This document shows positions 54,873 to 64,000 of a stretch of DNA of 64,000 bases, piece by piece. Location: the NCBI RefSeq assembly GCF_003143975.1, contig NZ_QFVR01000001.1:62001-126000 (forward strand). The letters run 5' to 3'. Numbering within the stretch: the first letter of the stretch is position 1; each line of letters opens with the position of its first letter. The stretch comes from Kurthia sibirica. GTDB taxonomy: Bacteria > Bacillota > Bacilli > Bacillales_A > Planococcaceae. The position numbers were made by a program, and so were the translations under genes. The notes below the pieces were generated by a model, which searched no databases, was not told the DNA's origin, and was given only the letters and a program-made list of their open reading frames with translations.

Positions 54873-57644
54873 ATGGATTATAAAAATACATTATTGATGC
54901 CAAAAACCGATTTCCCTATGCGCGGAAATTTACCGAATGCTGAACCAAAAATGCAAGAAAAATGGAATGAAATGGATATTAATAAACTTGTGTTAGAGCG
55001 TACGAAAGACGCTACACCATACATCTTGCATGATGGCCCTCCCTATGCAAATGGCGATTTACATATGGGTCATGCTTTAAATAAAGTATTAAAAGATATG
55101 ATTAACCGCCATCGTTCAATGACTGGATACTTCGCTCCATACGTACCTGGTTGGGATACACATGGTCTTCCAATTGAGCATGCGCTTACGAAAAAAGGAC
55201 ATGATCGCAAAAAAATGACAACTGCTGAATTCCGCGATTTATGTATGACATATGCGTATGAACAAGTAGAAAACCAACGTGAACAATTCCGTCGTATTGG
55301 TGTTCGTGGTGATTGGGAAAATCCATACATTACATTAAAACCAGAATTCGAAGCTCATCAAATTGGTGTATTTGGAAAAATGGCTGAAAAAGGCTTTATT
55401 TATAAAGGTCTAAAACCAGTTTATTGGTCACCTTCAAGTGAATCAGCATTAGCTGAAGCCGAAATTGAATATCAAGATGTGACATCACCGTCTATTTATG
55501 TAGCATTTACAGTACAAGATGGGAAAAATATCTTAACATCTGATGAAAAATTCATCATCTGGACAACAACACCTTGGACAATCCCTGCCAACTTAGGTAT
55601 TTCTGTAAACCCTGCATATAAATATATTGTAGTAAAAGCAAATGACGAAAAATTCGTTATCGCAAAAGGTTTACTTGATACCGTTGCAGAAAAATTAAGC
55701 TGGGAAAATCCAGTGATTGATCGTGAAATTGATGGTGCTGATTTAGAAAATATTACAGCTAAACACCCACTATTTGATCGTACATCTTTAGTGATGTTAG
55801 GAGATCATGTAACACTTGATGCAGGTACAGGATGCGTTCATACAGCACCAGGTCATGGTGAGGACGATTATCAAGTCGGTAAGCGTTACGGTCTTGAAAC
55901 ATTATCCGTAGTAGATAATAGAGGGATGATGACTGAAGATGCTGGTGAATTTGCTGGTATGTTTTATGATAAAGCGAATAAACCAATTTCTGAAAAATTA
56001 AAAGAAGTAGGGGCATTGCTTGATCTTACTTTCTTTGAACATTCCTATCCACATGACTGGCGCACGAAAAAACCAGTTATTTATCGCGCAACACCACAAT
56101 GGTTTGCTTCAATCGAAAGCTTCCGTGATGAGTTATTACAAGCGATCCGCAATACAAAATTCACGCCAGTATGGGGTGAAACACGTCTATTCAACATGAT
56201 TCGTGATCGTGGAGATTGGTGTATTTCTCGTCAACGTACGTGGGGAGTTCCAATTCCAGTGTTTTATGCTGAAAATGGAGAGTCTATCATTACACCAGAG
56301 ACAATTAGCCATGTACAAGATTTATTCCGCGATAATGGTTCAAATATTTGGTTCCAAAAAACAGCAAAAGAATTATTGCCTGAAGGCTTTACTCATGCTG
56401 GTTCTCCAAATGGCGAATTCACGAAAGAAAATGATATTATGGATGTATGGTTTGATTCCGGTTCTACGCACCAAGGCGTGTTAGCAGAACGTCCGGAATT
56501 ACAATATCCTGCAGACCTTTATCTTGAAGGCTCAGATCAATATCGTGGTTGGTTTAACTCATCTCTTATTACGTCTGTTGCAATTAGTGGACATGCACCA
56601 TATAAGAGTTTGTTATCGCACGGTTTTGTATTGGATGGCGATGGTCGTAAAATGTCTAAATCAATTGGTAATATTATCGCACCAAGTAAAGTAATGAATC
56701 AGTATGGTGCAGATATTTTACGTCTATGGGTTGCTTCAGTAGATTATACTGCTGATGTACGTATTTCGATGGATATGTTAAAACAAGTGTCAGAAGTATA
56801 TCGTAAAATTCGTAATACGCTTAAATTTTTACATGGTAACCTACATGATTTCAATCGTGAAACAGATTATATTGACTATGCTAATCTTCGTGAAGTGGAT
56901 CAGTACATGTTTATGGAATTACAAAACTTTATTGATACTTCACGTAAAGCATATGATCACTATGAATTTGCGACAGTCTATAAAGCGATGAATAATTTCA
57001 TCTCATCTGAATTAAGCTCATTTTACTTAGATATTGCAAAAGATGTTGTGTATATCGAAGGTAATGATAATCATGCTCGTCGTGCAATGCAATCGGTTAT
57101 GTACGATACATTACATGCTATTTTAAAAATTGCTACTCCAATCATTCCGCATACTACGGATGAAATGTACGGCTATCTTTCTGATGCGACTGAAAAATCA
57201 ATCCAACTAACAGATATGCCTGAAGCTGTTACATTCGAAGGATTCGCAGCATTAGCAGAAAAATGGTCTCGTATTATGACAATTCGTACAACCATCTTAA
57301 AAGCACTTGAACAAGCTCGTGGTGCAAAAATAATTGGTAAATCATTAGAAGCACATGTGACAGTTTATGCTGATGCAGCGACGAATGACTTATTCCAAGA
57401 TGCGGCGATTAACTTTGCGCAATTGAATATTGTTTCTAAATTTGAAGTAGGCGGCTTAACTGCCGAGGCACCTGCTGATGCAGTCATTCAAGATGATGTA
57501 GCAGTAGTAGTTGTCAAAGCTGAAGGTGAGAAATGTGAACGCTGCTGGACAATTTCTGATACGATTGGTACACATGCTACGCATACGACATTATGTGCGC
57601 ATTGTGCTGAAGTAGTAGAAGAATACTATGCAGACGCTGAATAA
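54873..57644 (+). CDS. ileS: isoleucine-tRNA ligase
   Basis: 923 residues. [12 protein letters not shown] (HIGH), editing domain with the W-T-T-T-P-W-T motif, K-M-S-K-S, and a C-terminal zinc finger (C-E-R-C-W ... C-A-H-C). Length and C-terminal zinc fit the bacterial type sensitive to mupirocin. GAGGAGG precedes the ATG. Controlled by the T-box upstream. Confidence 0.98.
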   Translation: MDYKNTLLMPKTDFPMRGNLPNAEPKMQEKWNEMDINKLVLERTKDATPYILHDGPPYANGDLHMGHALNKVLKDMINRHRSMTGYFAPYVPGWDTHGLPIEHALTKKGHDRKKMTTAEFRDLCMTYAYEQVENQREQFRRIGVRGDWENPYITLKPEFEAHQIGVFGKMAEKGFIYKGLKPVYWSPSSESALAEAEIEYQDVTSPSIYVAFTVQDGKNILTSDEKFIIWTTTPWTIPANLGISVNPAYKYIVVKANDEKFVIAKGLLDTVAEKLSWENPVIDREIDGADLENITAKHPLFDRTSLVMLGDHVTLDAGTGCVHTAPGHGEDDYQVGKRYGLETLSVVDNRGMMTEDAGEFAGMFYDKANKPISEKLKEVGALLDLTFFEHSYPHDWRTKKPVIYRATPQWFASIESFRDELLQAIRNTKFTPVWGETRLFNMIRDRGDWCISRQRTWGVPIPVFYAENGESIITPETISHVQDLFRDNGSNIWFQKTAKELLPEGFTHAGSPNGEFTKENDIMDVWFDSGSTHQGVLAERPELQYPADLYLEGSDQYRGWFNSSLITSVAISGHAPYKSLLSHGFVLDGDGRKMSKSIGNIIAPSKVMNQYGADILRLWVASVDYTADVRISMDMLKQVSEVYRKIRNTLKFLHGNLHDFNRETDYIDYANLREVDQYMFMELQNFIDTSRKAYDHYEFATVYKAMNNFISSELSSFYLDIAKDVVYIEGNDNHARRAMQSVMYDTLHAILKIATPIIPHTTDEMYGYLSDATEKSIQLTDMPEAVTFEGFAALAEKWSRIMTIRTTILKALEQARGAKIIGKSLEAHVTVYADAATNDLFQDAAINFAQLNIVSKFEVGGLTAEAPADAVIQDDVAVVVVKAEGEKCERCWTISDTIGTHATHTTLCAHCAEVVEEYYADAE

Positions 57645-57654
57645 ATAATGATGA

Positions 57655-57692
57655 AACAGTCCCTTTTTTCAAGGGGCTGTTTTTTTTTTTGT
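57655..57692 (+). terminator. terminator after ileS
   Basis: AACAGTCCCTT / AAGGGGCTGTT stem followed by a run of T. Confidence 0.9.
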
Positions 57693-57850
57693 CAATGCTC
57701 GAGGATGGGATGATTCATGTTGGCAACTATTTTAAGCGAAATAAGATTTTATTTTAAAGTAATAAATAGAGCATTATTGTGGAAGAAAGTGAGTGGTAGT
57801 ATGTCGGCAAGTCATATGGGAAATAGAGGGAAAAGAATAGAAATATTTTA
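57693..57850. other. intergenic between ileS and lspA
   Basis: No supported gene; a 26-codon frame from 57800 has no proper ribosome binding site. In B. subtilis ylyA (a TraR/DksA-like modulator of forespore transcription) lies here. Confidence 0.45.
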
Positions 57851-57879
57851 TTGTTTTTCAATCAAAGCGACGATATGGT
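57851..57879 (+). promoter_or_regulatory. lspA promoter
   Basis: TTGTTT (57851-57856), 17-bp spacer, TATGGT (57874-57879). Confidence 0.4.
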
Positions 57880-57916
57880 AAAATAAATAAGATATAGTGA
57901 AAACGGAGGACTTGCT

Positions 57917-58393
57917 GTGTTTAAATATTATTTAATAGCGATTTTTGTCATAATTTTAGATCAACTAACAAAATGGCGTATTGTAGAAAAACTAGATGTT
58001 GGTGAAGAAGTAACGGTATGGGAGCCATATCTTTCAATTTATTCACATCGTAATGGTGGTGCAGCTTGGGGCTTACTTCAAGGGCAGTTCTGGTTATTTG
58101 CAATAATTACTGTAGCAGTAGTTATAGGTATTATTTTTTATTTCCATAAGGAAGCCAAGGGTCAGCCCGTTTTCCAAGTAAGTCTTATGTTATTACTTGG
58201 TGGAGCGATTGGGAATTTTATAGATCGTATCTTTCGTGGGGAAGTGGTTGACTTTGTCAGCGTGCTCATTCCAGTTATAAATTACGATTTTCCAATTTTC
58301 AATATTGCGGATGCCGCACTAACTATAGGTGTAATCATGTTAATCATATATGTCCTTTTTGAAGATCAAAAAGGAAAGAAAAAGGTGAAATAA
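57917..58393 (+). CDS. lspA: lipoprotein signal peptidase
   Basis: 158 residues, four membrane helices. D-Q-L-T-K-W, G-N-F-I-D-R-I-F-R-G-E-V-V-D-F and N-I-A-D-A-A-L-T-I-G carry the catalytic Asp pair. It cleaves prolipoproteins before the lipidated Cys, for example CtaC here. GTG start after ACGGAGGAC. Overlaps rluD by one base. Confidence 0.97.
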   Translation: MFKYYLIAIFVIILDQLTKWRIVEKLDVGEEVTVWEPYLSIYSHRNGGAAWGLLQGQFWLFAIITVAVVIGIIFYFHKEAKGQPVFQVSLMLLLGGAIGNFIDRIFRGEVVDFVSVLIPVINYDFPIFNIADAALTIGVIMLIIYVLFEDQKGKKKVK

Positions 58394-59310
58394 TGTTAGG
58401 TAATTTTGAAATAACAGAAGATCAAGTAGGACAAAGATTAGATAAAGTGATTGGTTCTTTACAAGAAGAATGGTCTCGTACGCAAATACAAAACTTTATC
58501 GTTGGTGGCCAATTATTAGTGAATGGTCAAATAGTTAAAAAAACATATAAAGCCTTATTAGGTGATGTTATTGTAGTAACACCTCCTGAACCAGTTGCTT
58601 TAGAAATTTTAGCGGAAGATTTAAATTTAGACATCATTTATGAAGATGAGGATGTTCTTGTTGTCAACAAACCTCGTGGGATGGTTGTACACCCTGCACC
58701 AGGCCACGCTACAGGAACTTTAGTGAATGGTTTAATGTTCCATTGTACGGATTTATCAGGTATCAACGGTGTTGCTCGCCCTGGTATCGTTCACCGTATT
58801 GATAAAGATACTTCAGGTTTACTAATGGTCGCTAAAAATGATATTGCACATGAATCTTTAGTGCAACAATTAGTAGATAAAACAGTGACAAGACGTTATA
58901 CAGCACTTGTTCACGGACATATCCCTCATGATAAAGGCACAATTGATGCTCCTATCGGTCGCGATAAAAAAGAGCGTCAAAAGATGGCGGTTGTAGATGA
59001 AGGGAAGCATGCTGTTACGCATTTCCAAGTAGTTAAACGTTTTGGTGTAGATTACACACAAGTAATCTGCCGTCTTGAAACAGGACGTACTCACCAAATT
59101 CGTGTACATTTAAATTATATTGGCTATCCACTAGTTGGCGATCCAAAATATGGTCCGAAGAAAACGATGGATATTGGTGGTCAATTATTACATGCTGGTA
59201 TTTTAGGTTTTATCCACCCACGTACAAAAGAATATATGGAATTCTCAGCGCCACTTCCTGCTGAGTTAGAAGCGGTTTTAGCTGAATTAAGTATCGAATA
59301 CGCTGATTAA
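58393..59310 (+). CDS. RluA-family 23S rRNA pseudouridine synthase (RluD-like)
   Basis: 305 residues. N-terminal S4 domain (L-D-K-V-I-G, L-L-V-N-G-Q), then the pseudouridine synthase core with catalytic H-R-I-D-K-D-T-S-G. Equivalent of B. subtilis YlyB. TAATG coupling with lspA. Confidence 0.95.
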   Translation: MLGNFEITEDQVGQRLDKVIGSLQEEWSRTQIQNFIVGGQLLVNGQIVKKTYKALLGDVIVVTPPEPVALEILAEDLNLDIIYEDEDVLVVNKPRGMVVHPAPGHATGTLVNGLMFHCTDLSGINGVARPGIVHRIDKDTSGLLMVAKNDIAHESLVQQLVDKTVTRRYTALVHGHIPHDKGTIDAPIGRDKKERQKMAVVDEGKHAVTHFQVVKRFGVDYTQVICRLETGRTHQIRVHLNYIGYPLVGDPKYGPKKTMDIGGQLLHAGILGFIHPRTKEYMEFSAPLPAELEAVLAELSIEYAD

Positions 59311-59320
59311 TAAAAAAACG

Positions 59321-59350
59321 TTGACACTTTAAGTCTTAGCGGGCTATACT
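59321..59350 (+). promoter_or_regulatory. pyr operon promoter
   Basis: TTGACA (59321-59326), 18-bp spacer, TATACT (59345-59350). Confidence 0.8.
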
Positions 59351-59379
59351 GTGGTCAGTGAAAAACTTCATATTCACCT

Positions 59380-59505
59380 TTAAAGACAGTCCAGAGAGGC
59401 TGAAAAGGAATGCGAGTAATGTGGGATACCTGTATGCGTACAGTGTAGCCGACATATTAATTAGTATACCTATATCCTCTCGGGCCATTCGCCTGAGAGT
59501 TTTTT
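59380..59505 (+). promoter_or_regulatory. PyrR attenuator 1 (pyr leader)
   Basis: The PyrR-binding loop AGTCCAGAGAGGCT (59388-59401) fits the anti-antiterminator consensus exactly. The downstream terminator is CTCTCGGGCCATTCGCCTGAGAG plus seven T (59477-59506). With UMP, PyrR binding favours termination ahead of pyrR. Confidence 0.92.
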
Positions 59506-59520
59506 TATGCCAAAATTTAA

Positions 59521-60072
<552 letters not shown>

Positions 60073-60100
60073 GCAATAAAGAAATGTGGGGACATGTAAG

Positions 60101-61477
60101 ATGACAAAAGCAGTATTAGACATTCATGAAAGACCGAGATTACTTCAGCTAATAACATTTAGCCTACAGCATATGTTTGCTATGTTAGGGTCAACAATCT
60201 TAGTACCAAAATTAACGGGATTATCACCGTCGATTGCGCTGTTAACGAGCGGAATTGCAACGATTATCTTTCTGTTAGTAACGAGATTCCGAGTACCAGC
60301 TTACCTTGGTTCTTCCTTCGCCTTCATTGCACCAATGGGTGTAGCCATGACAGCACAAGCTGCCAATGGAGGCGAAATAGGACCAGGTGGTGCAATGATC
60401 GGTGCCATGGCCGTTGGTGTTGTTTACGGTATTGTATCGCTGTTAATTTGGAAAACAGGTTATAAATGGATCATGCGAATTTTACCTCCGATTGTTGTCG
60501 GTCCGGTCATCATGGTAATAGGACTTGGATTAGCAGGAACGGCAGTTGACATGGCGATGAATAAGCCACTAGCAAATGGGCTATCAGAATATCATTTCTC
60601 TTATTTCATTATTGCACTCATCACATTAGCAGCAGCGATTATCATCAATAACTTCTTTAAAGGTGTGATGAGTACGATGCCGATTATTATCGGCTTAGTG
60701 GTGGGGTATGTATCATCGCTACTATCGGATAAATTATTTGGTACGAGCTTCATTGATTTTACCGCCGTATCAAGCGCCAAGTTCTTTCAAATACCTGACT
60801 TTCTCTTACCAGGAGTCGACTATGATTTTACGTTAAATTCAACTATTCTATTCGCCATGGTGCCAATCGTTATCGTAACGATCTCAGAACATATCGGTCA
60901 TCAGCTGGTACTAGGGAAAGTTGTTAAACAAAACTTTATCAAGAATCCAGGACTTAATCGTTCACTACTTGGTGATGGACTGGGGACATTTGTTAGTGCT
61001 TTACTTGGAGGACCACCAAAAACAACCTATGGTGAAAATATTGGTGTCCTCGTACTAACAAGAGTATTCAGTGTGTGGGTTATTGGTGGGGCTGCCTTGT
61101 TCGCGACTCTACTAGCATTCTCTGGAACGCTTATGGCTTTAGTAGATACGATACCTCGCCCAGTACTTGGTGGTGTATCCATCCTATTATTCGGTATTAT
61201 TGCTTCTTCGGGTTTAAGAATGCTAGTCGAAAATAAAATTGATTTCGATCATAAACGCAATTTAGTAATTGCCTCGGTCATTTTAATATTGGGTATTGGT
61301 GGCGGTAAATTACTTTGGCATAATGCATTTACTATTAAAGGTTTGGACTTCCAAATTGAGGGGATGGCGCTTGCATCCATCGTTGGTGTACTGCTTAATA
61401 TAATCTTGCCGGGTAAAGCACAACCTGATATTGAATTACAAGCTGAAGAGCAACTTGAAAAAGAATTGAAAAAATAG
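60101..61477 (+). CDS. pyrP: uracil permease
   Basis: 458 residues, nucleobase-ascorbate transporter (NCS2) family, about 14 helices: Q-H-M-F-A-M-L-G at the start, S-E-H-I-G-H and G-G-P-P-K-T-T-Y-G-E-N substrate motifs. ATG at 60101 follows GTGGGGAC; the earlier in-frame start at 60086 is within that site. Only 28 bp from pyrR, too little for an attenuator. Confidence 0.95.
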   Translation: MTKAVLDIHERPRLLQLITFSLQHMFAMLGSTILVPKLTGLSPSIALLTSGIATIIFLLVTRFRVPAYLGSSFAFIAPMGVAMTAQAANGGEIGPGGAMIGAMAVGVVYGIVSLLIWKTGYKWIMRILPPIVVGPVIMVIGLGLAGTAVDMAMNKPLANGLSEYHFSYFIIALITLAAAIIINNFFKGVMSTMPIIIGLVVGYVSSLLSDKLFGTSFIDFTAVSSAKFFQIPDFLLPGVDYDFTLNSTILFAMVPIVIVTISEHIGHQLVLGKVVKQNFIKNPGLNRSLLGDGLGTFVSALLGGPPKTTYGENIGVLVLTRVFSVWVIGGAALFATLLAFSGTLMALVDTIPRPVLGGVSILLFGIIASSGLRMLVENKIDFDHKRNLVIASVILILGIGGGKLLWHNAFTIKGLDFQIEGMALASIVGVLLNIILPGKAQPDIELQAEEQLEKELKK

Positions 61478-61498
61478 CATATAGATTTACCTTTTAAT

Positions 61499-61621
61499 GA
61501 TTGCCCAGAGAGGCAAAGAAGGGTGATTCGATTTGATATGGAAATGGCAAATGCGCCATCTCCCTATCTTGTCATATCCTTCCTCCAGCCTCCCTAACAA
61601 TTTAGGGGGGCTTTTCTTTTG
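61499..61621 (+). promoter_or_regulatory. PyrR attenuator 2 (pyrP-pyrB)
   Basis: Loop TTGCCCAGAGAGGCAA (61501-61516) carries the C-A-G-A-G-A-G-G-C core of the PyrR site; terminator AGCCTCCCTAA / TTAGGGGGGCT plus T run at 61586-61620. Confidence 0.85.
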
Positions 61622-61647
61622 ACTACAAAACAGGAGGCGTGCTGAAG

Positions 61648-62526
61648 ATGAAAAATTTACTGTCGATGGACGATGTAACAAATGAAGAAATCATGACGAT
61701 CCTCCAGCGTGCTGCTGAATTTGAAGCAGGTGCAAAACCACAACTAGAGAAAGAATATTTTGTTGCAAACTTATTTTTTGAACCAAGTACTCGAACGAAA
61801 ACATCATTCGAGTCGGCAGAAAGAAGAATAGGAGCCACAGTTATTCCCTTTGATGCAGGCTTCTCAAGTGTTTTAAAAGGTGAAACATTATATGACACGG
61901 TGAAGACACTCCAACAAAGTGGTATAGACGCAGTGATTATTCGTCATAAAGAAGACGCATACTATAAAAAACTACTTCAAGGTATAGATGTTTCCATAAT
62001 AAATGCTGGTGATGGTGCAGGTCAGCACCCATCACAATCGCTGCTAGATTTGTATACAATATTCAAAGAGTTCGGTAAGTTTGAAGGCATCAATGTTACA
62101 ATTGCAGGAGATGTATCGCATAGTCGCGTAGCGAAATCAGATGCAATTGCTTTGACTCGACTCGGGGCAACTATCAATTTTGTCTGCCCACCTGCTTGGC
62201 AAGGTGAATATGAGGCTCACCATAACTGGGATGAACTTTTAGGACAGAGTGATGTTATTATGCTGCTGCGAGTACAACATGAAAGAAATGCTGCGTATGA
62301 GGGCTTTACTGTAGAAACATACCGCGATCAATACGGTTTAACAGTAGCGCGTGAAAAACATATGAAAAAGGGTGCAATTATTATGCACCCAGCACCTATT
62401 AATCGCGGTGTTGAAATTGACTCAGAATTAGTGGAGCATGAACGCTCACGTATTTTTGCACAGATGAAAAATGGTTTATTCATAAGAATGGCAATAGTAG
62501 AACATATTTTGAAAGGGAGAGGCTAA
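61648..62526 (+). CDS. pyrB: aspartate carbamoyltransferase
   Basis: 292 residues, catalytic chain type without regulatory subunit. [13 protein letters not shown] binds carbamoyl phosphate; H-P-S-Q-S-L-L-D and M-H-P-A-P-I-N-R-G follow. ATG at 61648 lies 10 bp after AGGAGG; the GTG at 61639 is too close. Confidence 0.97.
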   Translation: MKNLLSMDDVTNEEIMTILQRAAEFEAGAKPQLEKEYFVANLFFEPSTRTKTSFESAERRIGATVIPFDAGFSSVLKGETLYDTVKTLQQSGIDAVIIRHKEDAYYKKLLQGIDVSIINAGDGAGQHPSQSLLDLYTIFKEFGKFEGINVTIAGDVSHSRVAKSDAIALTRLGATINFVCPPAWQGEYEAHHNWDELLGQSDVIMLLRVQHERNAAYEGFTVETYRDQYGLTVAREKHMKKGAIIMHPAPINRGVEIDSELVEHERSRIFAQMKNGLFIRMAIVEHILKGRG

Positions 62527-62527
62527 T

Positions 62528-63805
62528 ATGACAATATTACTGAAAAATGTACAAATGCTAAACGAAGAAGGAGTACTTCAAACGACAGATCTTCGTATTG
62601 AAGAAGGTGTGATTAAAGAAATTGGCGTAACTCTAACAGCGGAAAATGCACAAGTAATTGACGGTATGGGGTTGATTGTCTCTCCAGGTTTTGTCGATGT
62701 ACATACTCATTTACGTGAACCAGGTTTTGAGCATAAAGAAACCATTGCTACGGGTTCTGCATCTGCAGCAAAGGGTGGTTTTACAACAATTTGTGCCATG
62801 CCAAATACGAAGCCAGTACCTGATTCTGTAGAAAATTTACAGTTGATTAACGGCTTGATTGAAGATAGTGCAGTTATCCGCGTGCTGCCATATGGCTCGC
62901 TTACTGTCGCGCAATCTGGCGATGCTAAAACAGATTTGGCAGCATTAAAAGCACATGGAGCCGTCGCTTTCTCTGACGATGGCGTAGGCGTTCAAGAAGC
63001 GGCGACGATGTTTGAACAAATGCAAGCAGCGGCAGCTATTGGTATGACAGTAGTTGCGCATTGTGAAGATAACTCATTGATTTATGATGGCGTTATGCAT
63101 GAAGGCACACGTAATAAAGAATTAGGTTTACCAGGAATTCCATCGGTATGTGAATCGGTACAAATTGCACGCGACGTATTATTAGCAGAAGCAGCTGGTG
63201 CTCATTACCATGTCTGTCATGTATCAACGAAGGAATCTGTTCGCGTAGTACGCGATGCGAAAGCGGCTGGTATTCATGTGACAGCTGAAGTTTGCCCTCA
63301 TCACCTGTTATTAGAGGAAATGGACATTCCAGCAGATGATGCAAACTGGAAGATGAACCCTCCACTGCGCGCGAGCGAAGACAAAGATTCTCTTCACGCC
63401 GCATTACTAGATGGCACAATTGATTGTATCGCTACGGATCATGCACCACATACAGCAGAAGAAAAATGCTGTGGTATGGTAGGCGCACCATTTGGTATTG
63501 TCGGTTTCGAAACAGCATTTCCATTGTTGTACACGCATTTCGTAAAAACAGGCAAATGGACATTAAAACAATTGATTGACTGGATGGCATTAAAACCGGC
63601 AGAATTATTCAAACTGCCATATGGCAAAATTGAAGTAGGTGCTTCAGCAGACCTCGTACTTATAGATCTTGAAAAAGAACAGAAGATTGATGCGGATGGT
63701 TTTGTATCTAAAGGGCGCAATACACCATTTGATGGCTGGAGCGCAATAGGTTGGCCAGTAATGACTATGTATAACGGAAAGATTGTATGGGAGGAAACAA
63801 AATGA
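62528..63805 (+). CDS. pyrC: dihydroorotase
   Basis: 425 residues, amidohydrolase fold: zinc motif [10 protein letters not shown], later H-V-C-H-V-S-T and A-T-D-H-A-P-H. Closes carbamoyl-aspartate to dihydroorotate. Starts one base after the pyrB stop with GGGAGAGG upstream. Confidence 0.97.
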   Translation: MTILLKNVQMLNEEGVLQTTDLRIEEGVIKEIGVTLTAENAQVIDGMGLIVSPGFVDVHTHLREPGFEHKETIATGSASAAKGGFTTICAMPNTKPVPDSVENLQLINGLIEDSAVIRVLPYGSLTVAQSGDAKTDLAALKAHGAVAFSDDGVGVQEAATMFEQMQAAAAIGMTVVAHCEDNSLIYDGVMHEGTRNKELGLPGIPSVCESVQIARDVLLAEAAGAHYHVCHVSTKESVRVVRDAKAAGIHVTAEVCPHHLLLEEMDIPADDANWKMNPPLRASEDKDSLHAALLDGTIDCIATDHAPHTAEEKCCGMVGAPFGIVGFETAFPLLYTHFVKTGKWTLKQLIDWMALKPAELFKLPYGKIEVGASADLVLIDLEKEQKIDADGFVSKGRNTPFDGWSAIGWPVMTMYNGKIVWEETK

Positions 63806-64000
63806 CAACGAGACAACTTATCTTAGAAAACGGTGAAGTATTTACAGGACAGGCTTTTGGGAGCGATAATGCCTCAGACGGCGAAGTGGTATTCACAACA
63901 GGTATGACAGGTTATCAGGAAACATTATCAGATCCATCATTTTGCGGTCAAATTGTCACAATGACATATCCGCTGATCGGTAATTATGGTATGAACCGAG
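63802..64000 (+). CDS. pyrAA: carbamoyl phosphate synthase small subunit, 5' part
   Basis: The first 66 codons are visible and continue past the window end. L-E-N-G-E-V-F-T-G and [15 protein letters not shown] match CarA/PyrAA, the glutaminase chain. ATGA overlap with pyrC and GGGAGG upstream place it in the pyr operon, so the pyrimidine-specific symbol is used. Confidence 0.95.
   Translation, partial: MTTRQLILENGEVFTGQAFGSDNASDGEVVFTTGMTGYQETLSDPSFCGQIVTMTYPLIGNYGMNR

Noticed and set aside
57800-57880. 26-codon frame between ileS and lspA as a ylyA remnant
   Set aside because: No DksA/TraR zinc-finger residues and no proper ribosome binding site; it also overlaps the lspA promoter.

Overview
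The window is AT-rich chromosomal DNA from a low-GC Gram-positive of the order Bacillales. Gene content and order follow the Bacillus subtilis stretch from pdhD through ylaF-ylaN, ftsW, pycA, cta, ylb, rpmF, bshC, the division/cell-wall (dcw) cluster, ileS, lspA and pyr. Best guess is a Planococcaceae/Caryophanaceae member. Every sporulation gene that normally lies in these blocks is missing (ylaJ, ylbD, ylbJ, rsfA, spoVD, spoVE, spoIIGA-sigE-sigG, ylyA). A naturally non-spore-forming genus such as Kurthia would fit, but this is inference, not a measured identification.

Layout: (1) 1-501, end of pdhD (E3 of pyruvate dehydrogenase). (2) About 0.7-7.3 kb, an accessory segment not found at this place in B. 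subtilis: an SDR protein with substituted catalytic residues, a divergent TetR regulator/RND efflux pump pair, and a CidA/LrgA-LrgB pair. (3) 7.3-9.8 kb, yktA-yktB-ykzI-like-suhB. (4) 9.8-10.7 kb, decayed DNA with an ISL3-type transposase remnant. (5) 10.7-20.8 kb, ylaF, typA, ylaH, ylaI, an unknown gene, ylaN, ftsW, pycA and ctaA. (6) 21.5-27.0 kb, caa3 cytochrome oxidase ctaCDEF, ctaG and a DUF420 gene; ctaB is not where it normally is. (7) 27.3-40.7 kb, yugN, ylbC, ylbF, a GDPD, ylbG, DUF7147, an unknown secreted/anchored protein, rsmD, coaD, ylbL, tmcAL, yceD, rpmF, an enoyl-CoA hydratase-like gene, a DUF3397 gene and bshC. (8) 41.0-54.5 kb, a compact dcw cluster: mraZ, rsmH, ftsL, pbpB, mraY, murD, divIB, ftsA, ftsZ, ylmE, sepF, ylmG, ylmH, divIVA. 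Its order resembles Staphylococcus more than Bacillus. (9) 54.5-59.3 kb, T-box-controlled ileS, then lspA and rluD. (10) 59.3-64.0 kb, the PyrR-regulated pyrimidine operon pyrR-pyrP-pyrB-pyrC-carA (cut by the window end), with two PyrR attenuators.

Functionally most of the window is core physiology: respiration and its heme A/copper assembly, anaplerosis, septal peptidoglycan synthesis and Z-ring assembly, ribosome and tRNA maturation, CoA and bacillithiol synthesis, and UMP synthesis. No complete novel defence or mobile system is visible. The most notable observations are the coordinated absence of spore genes, the reduced dcw cluster, the missing ctaB, a recurring terminator-hairpin repeat (one copy with its left arm triplicated), and a few proteins whose canonical catalytic residues are replaced.
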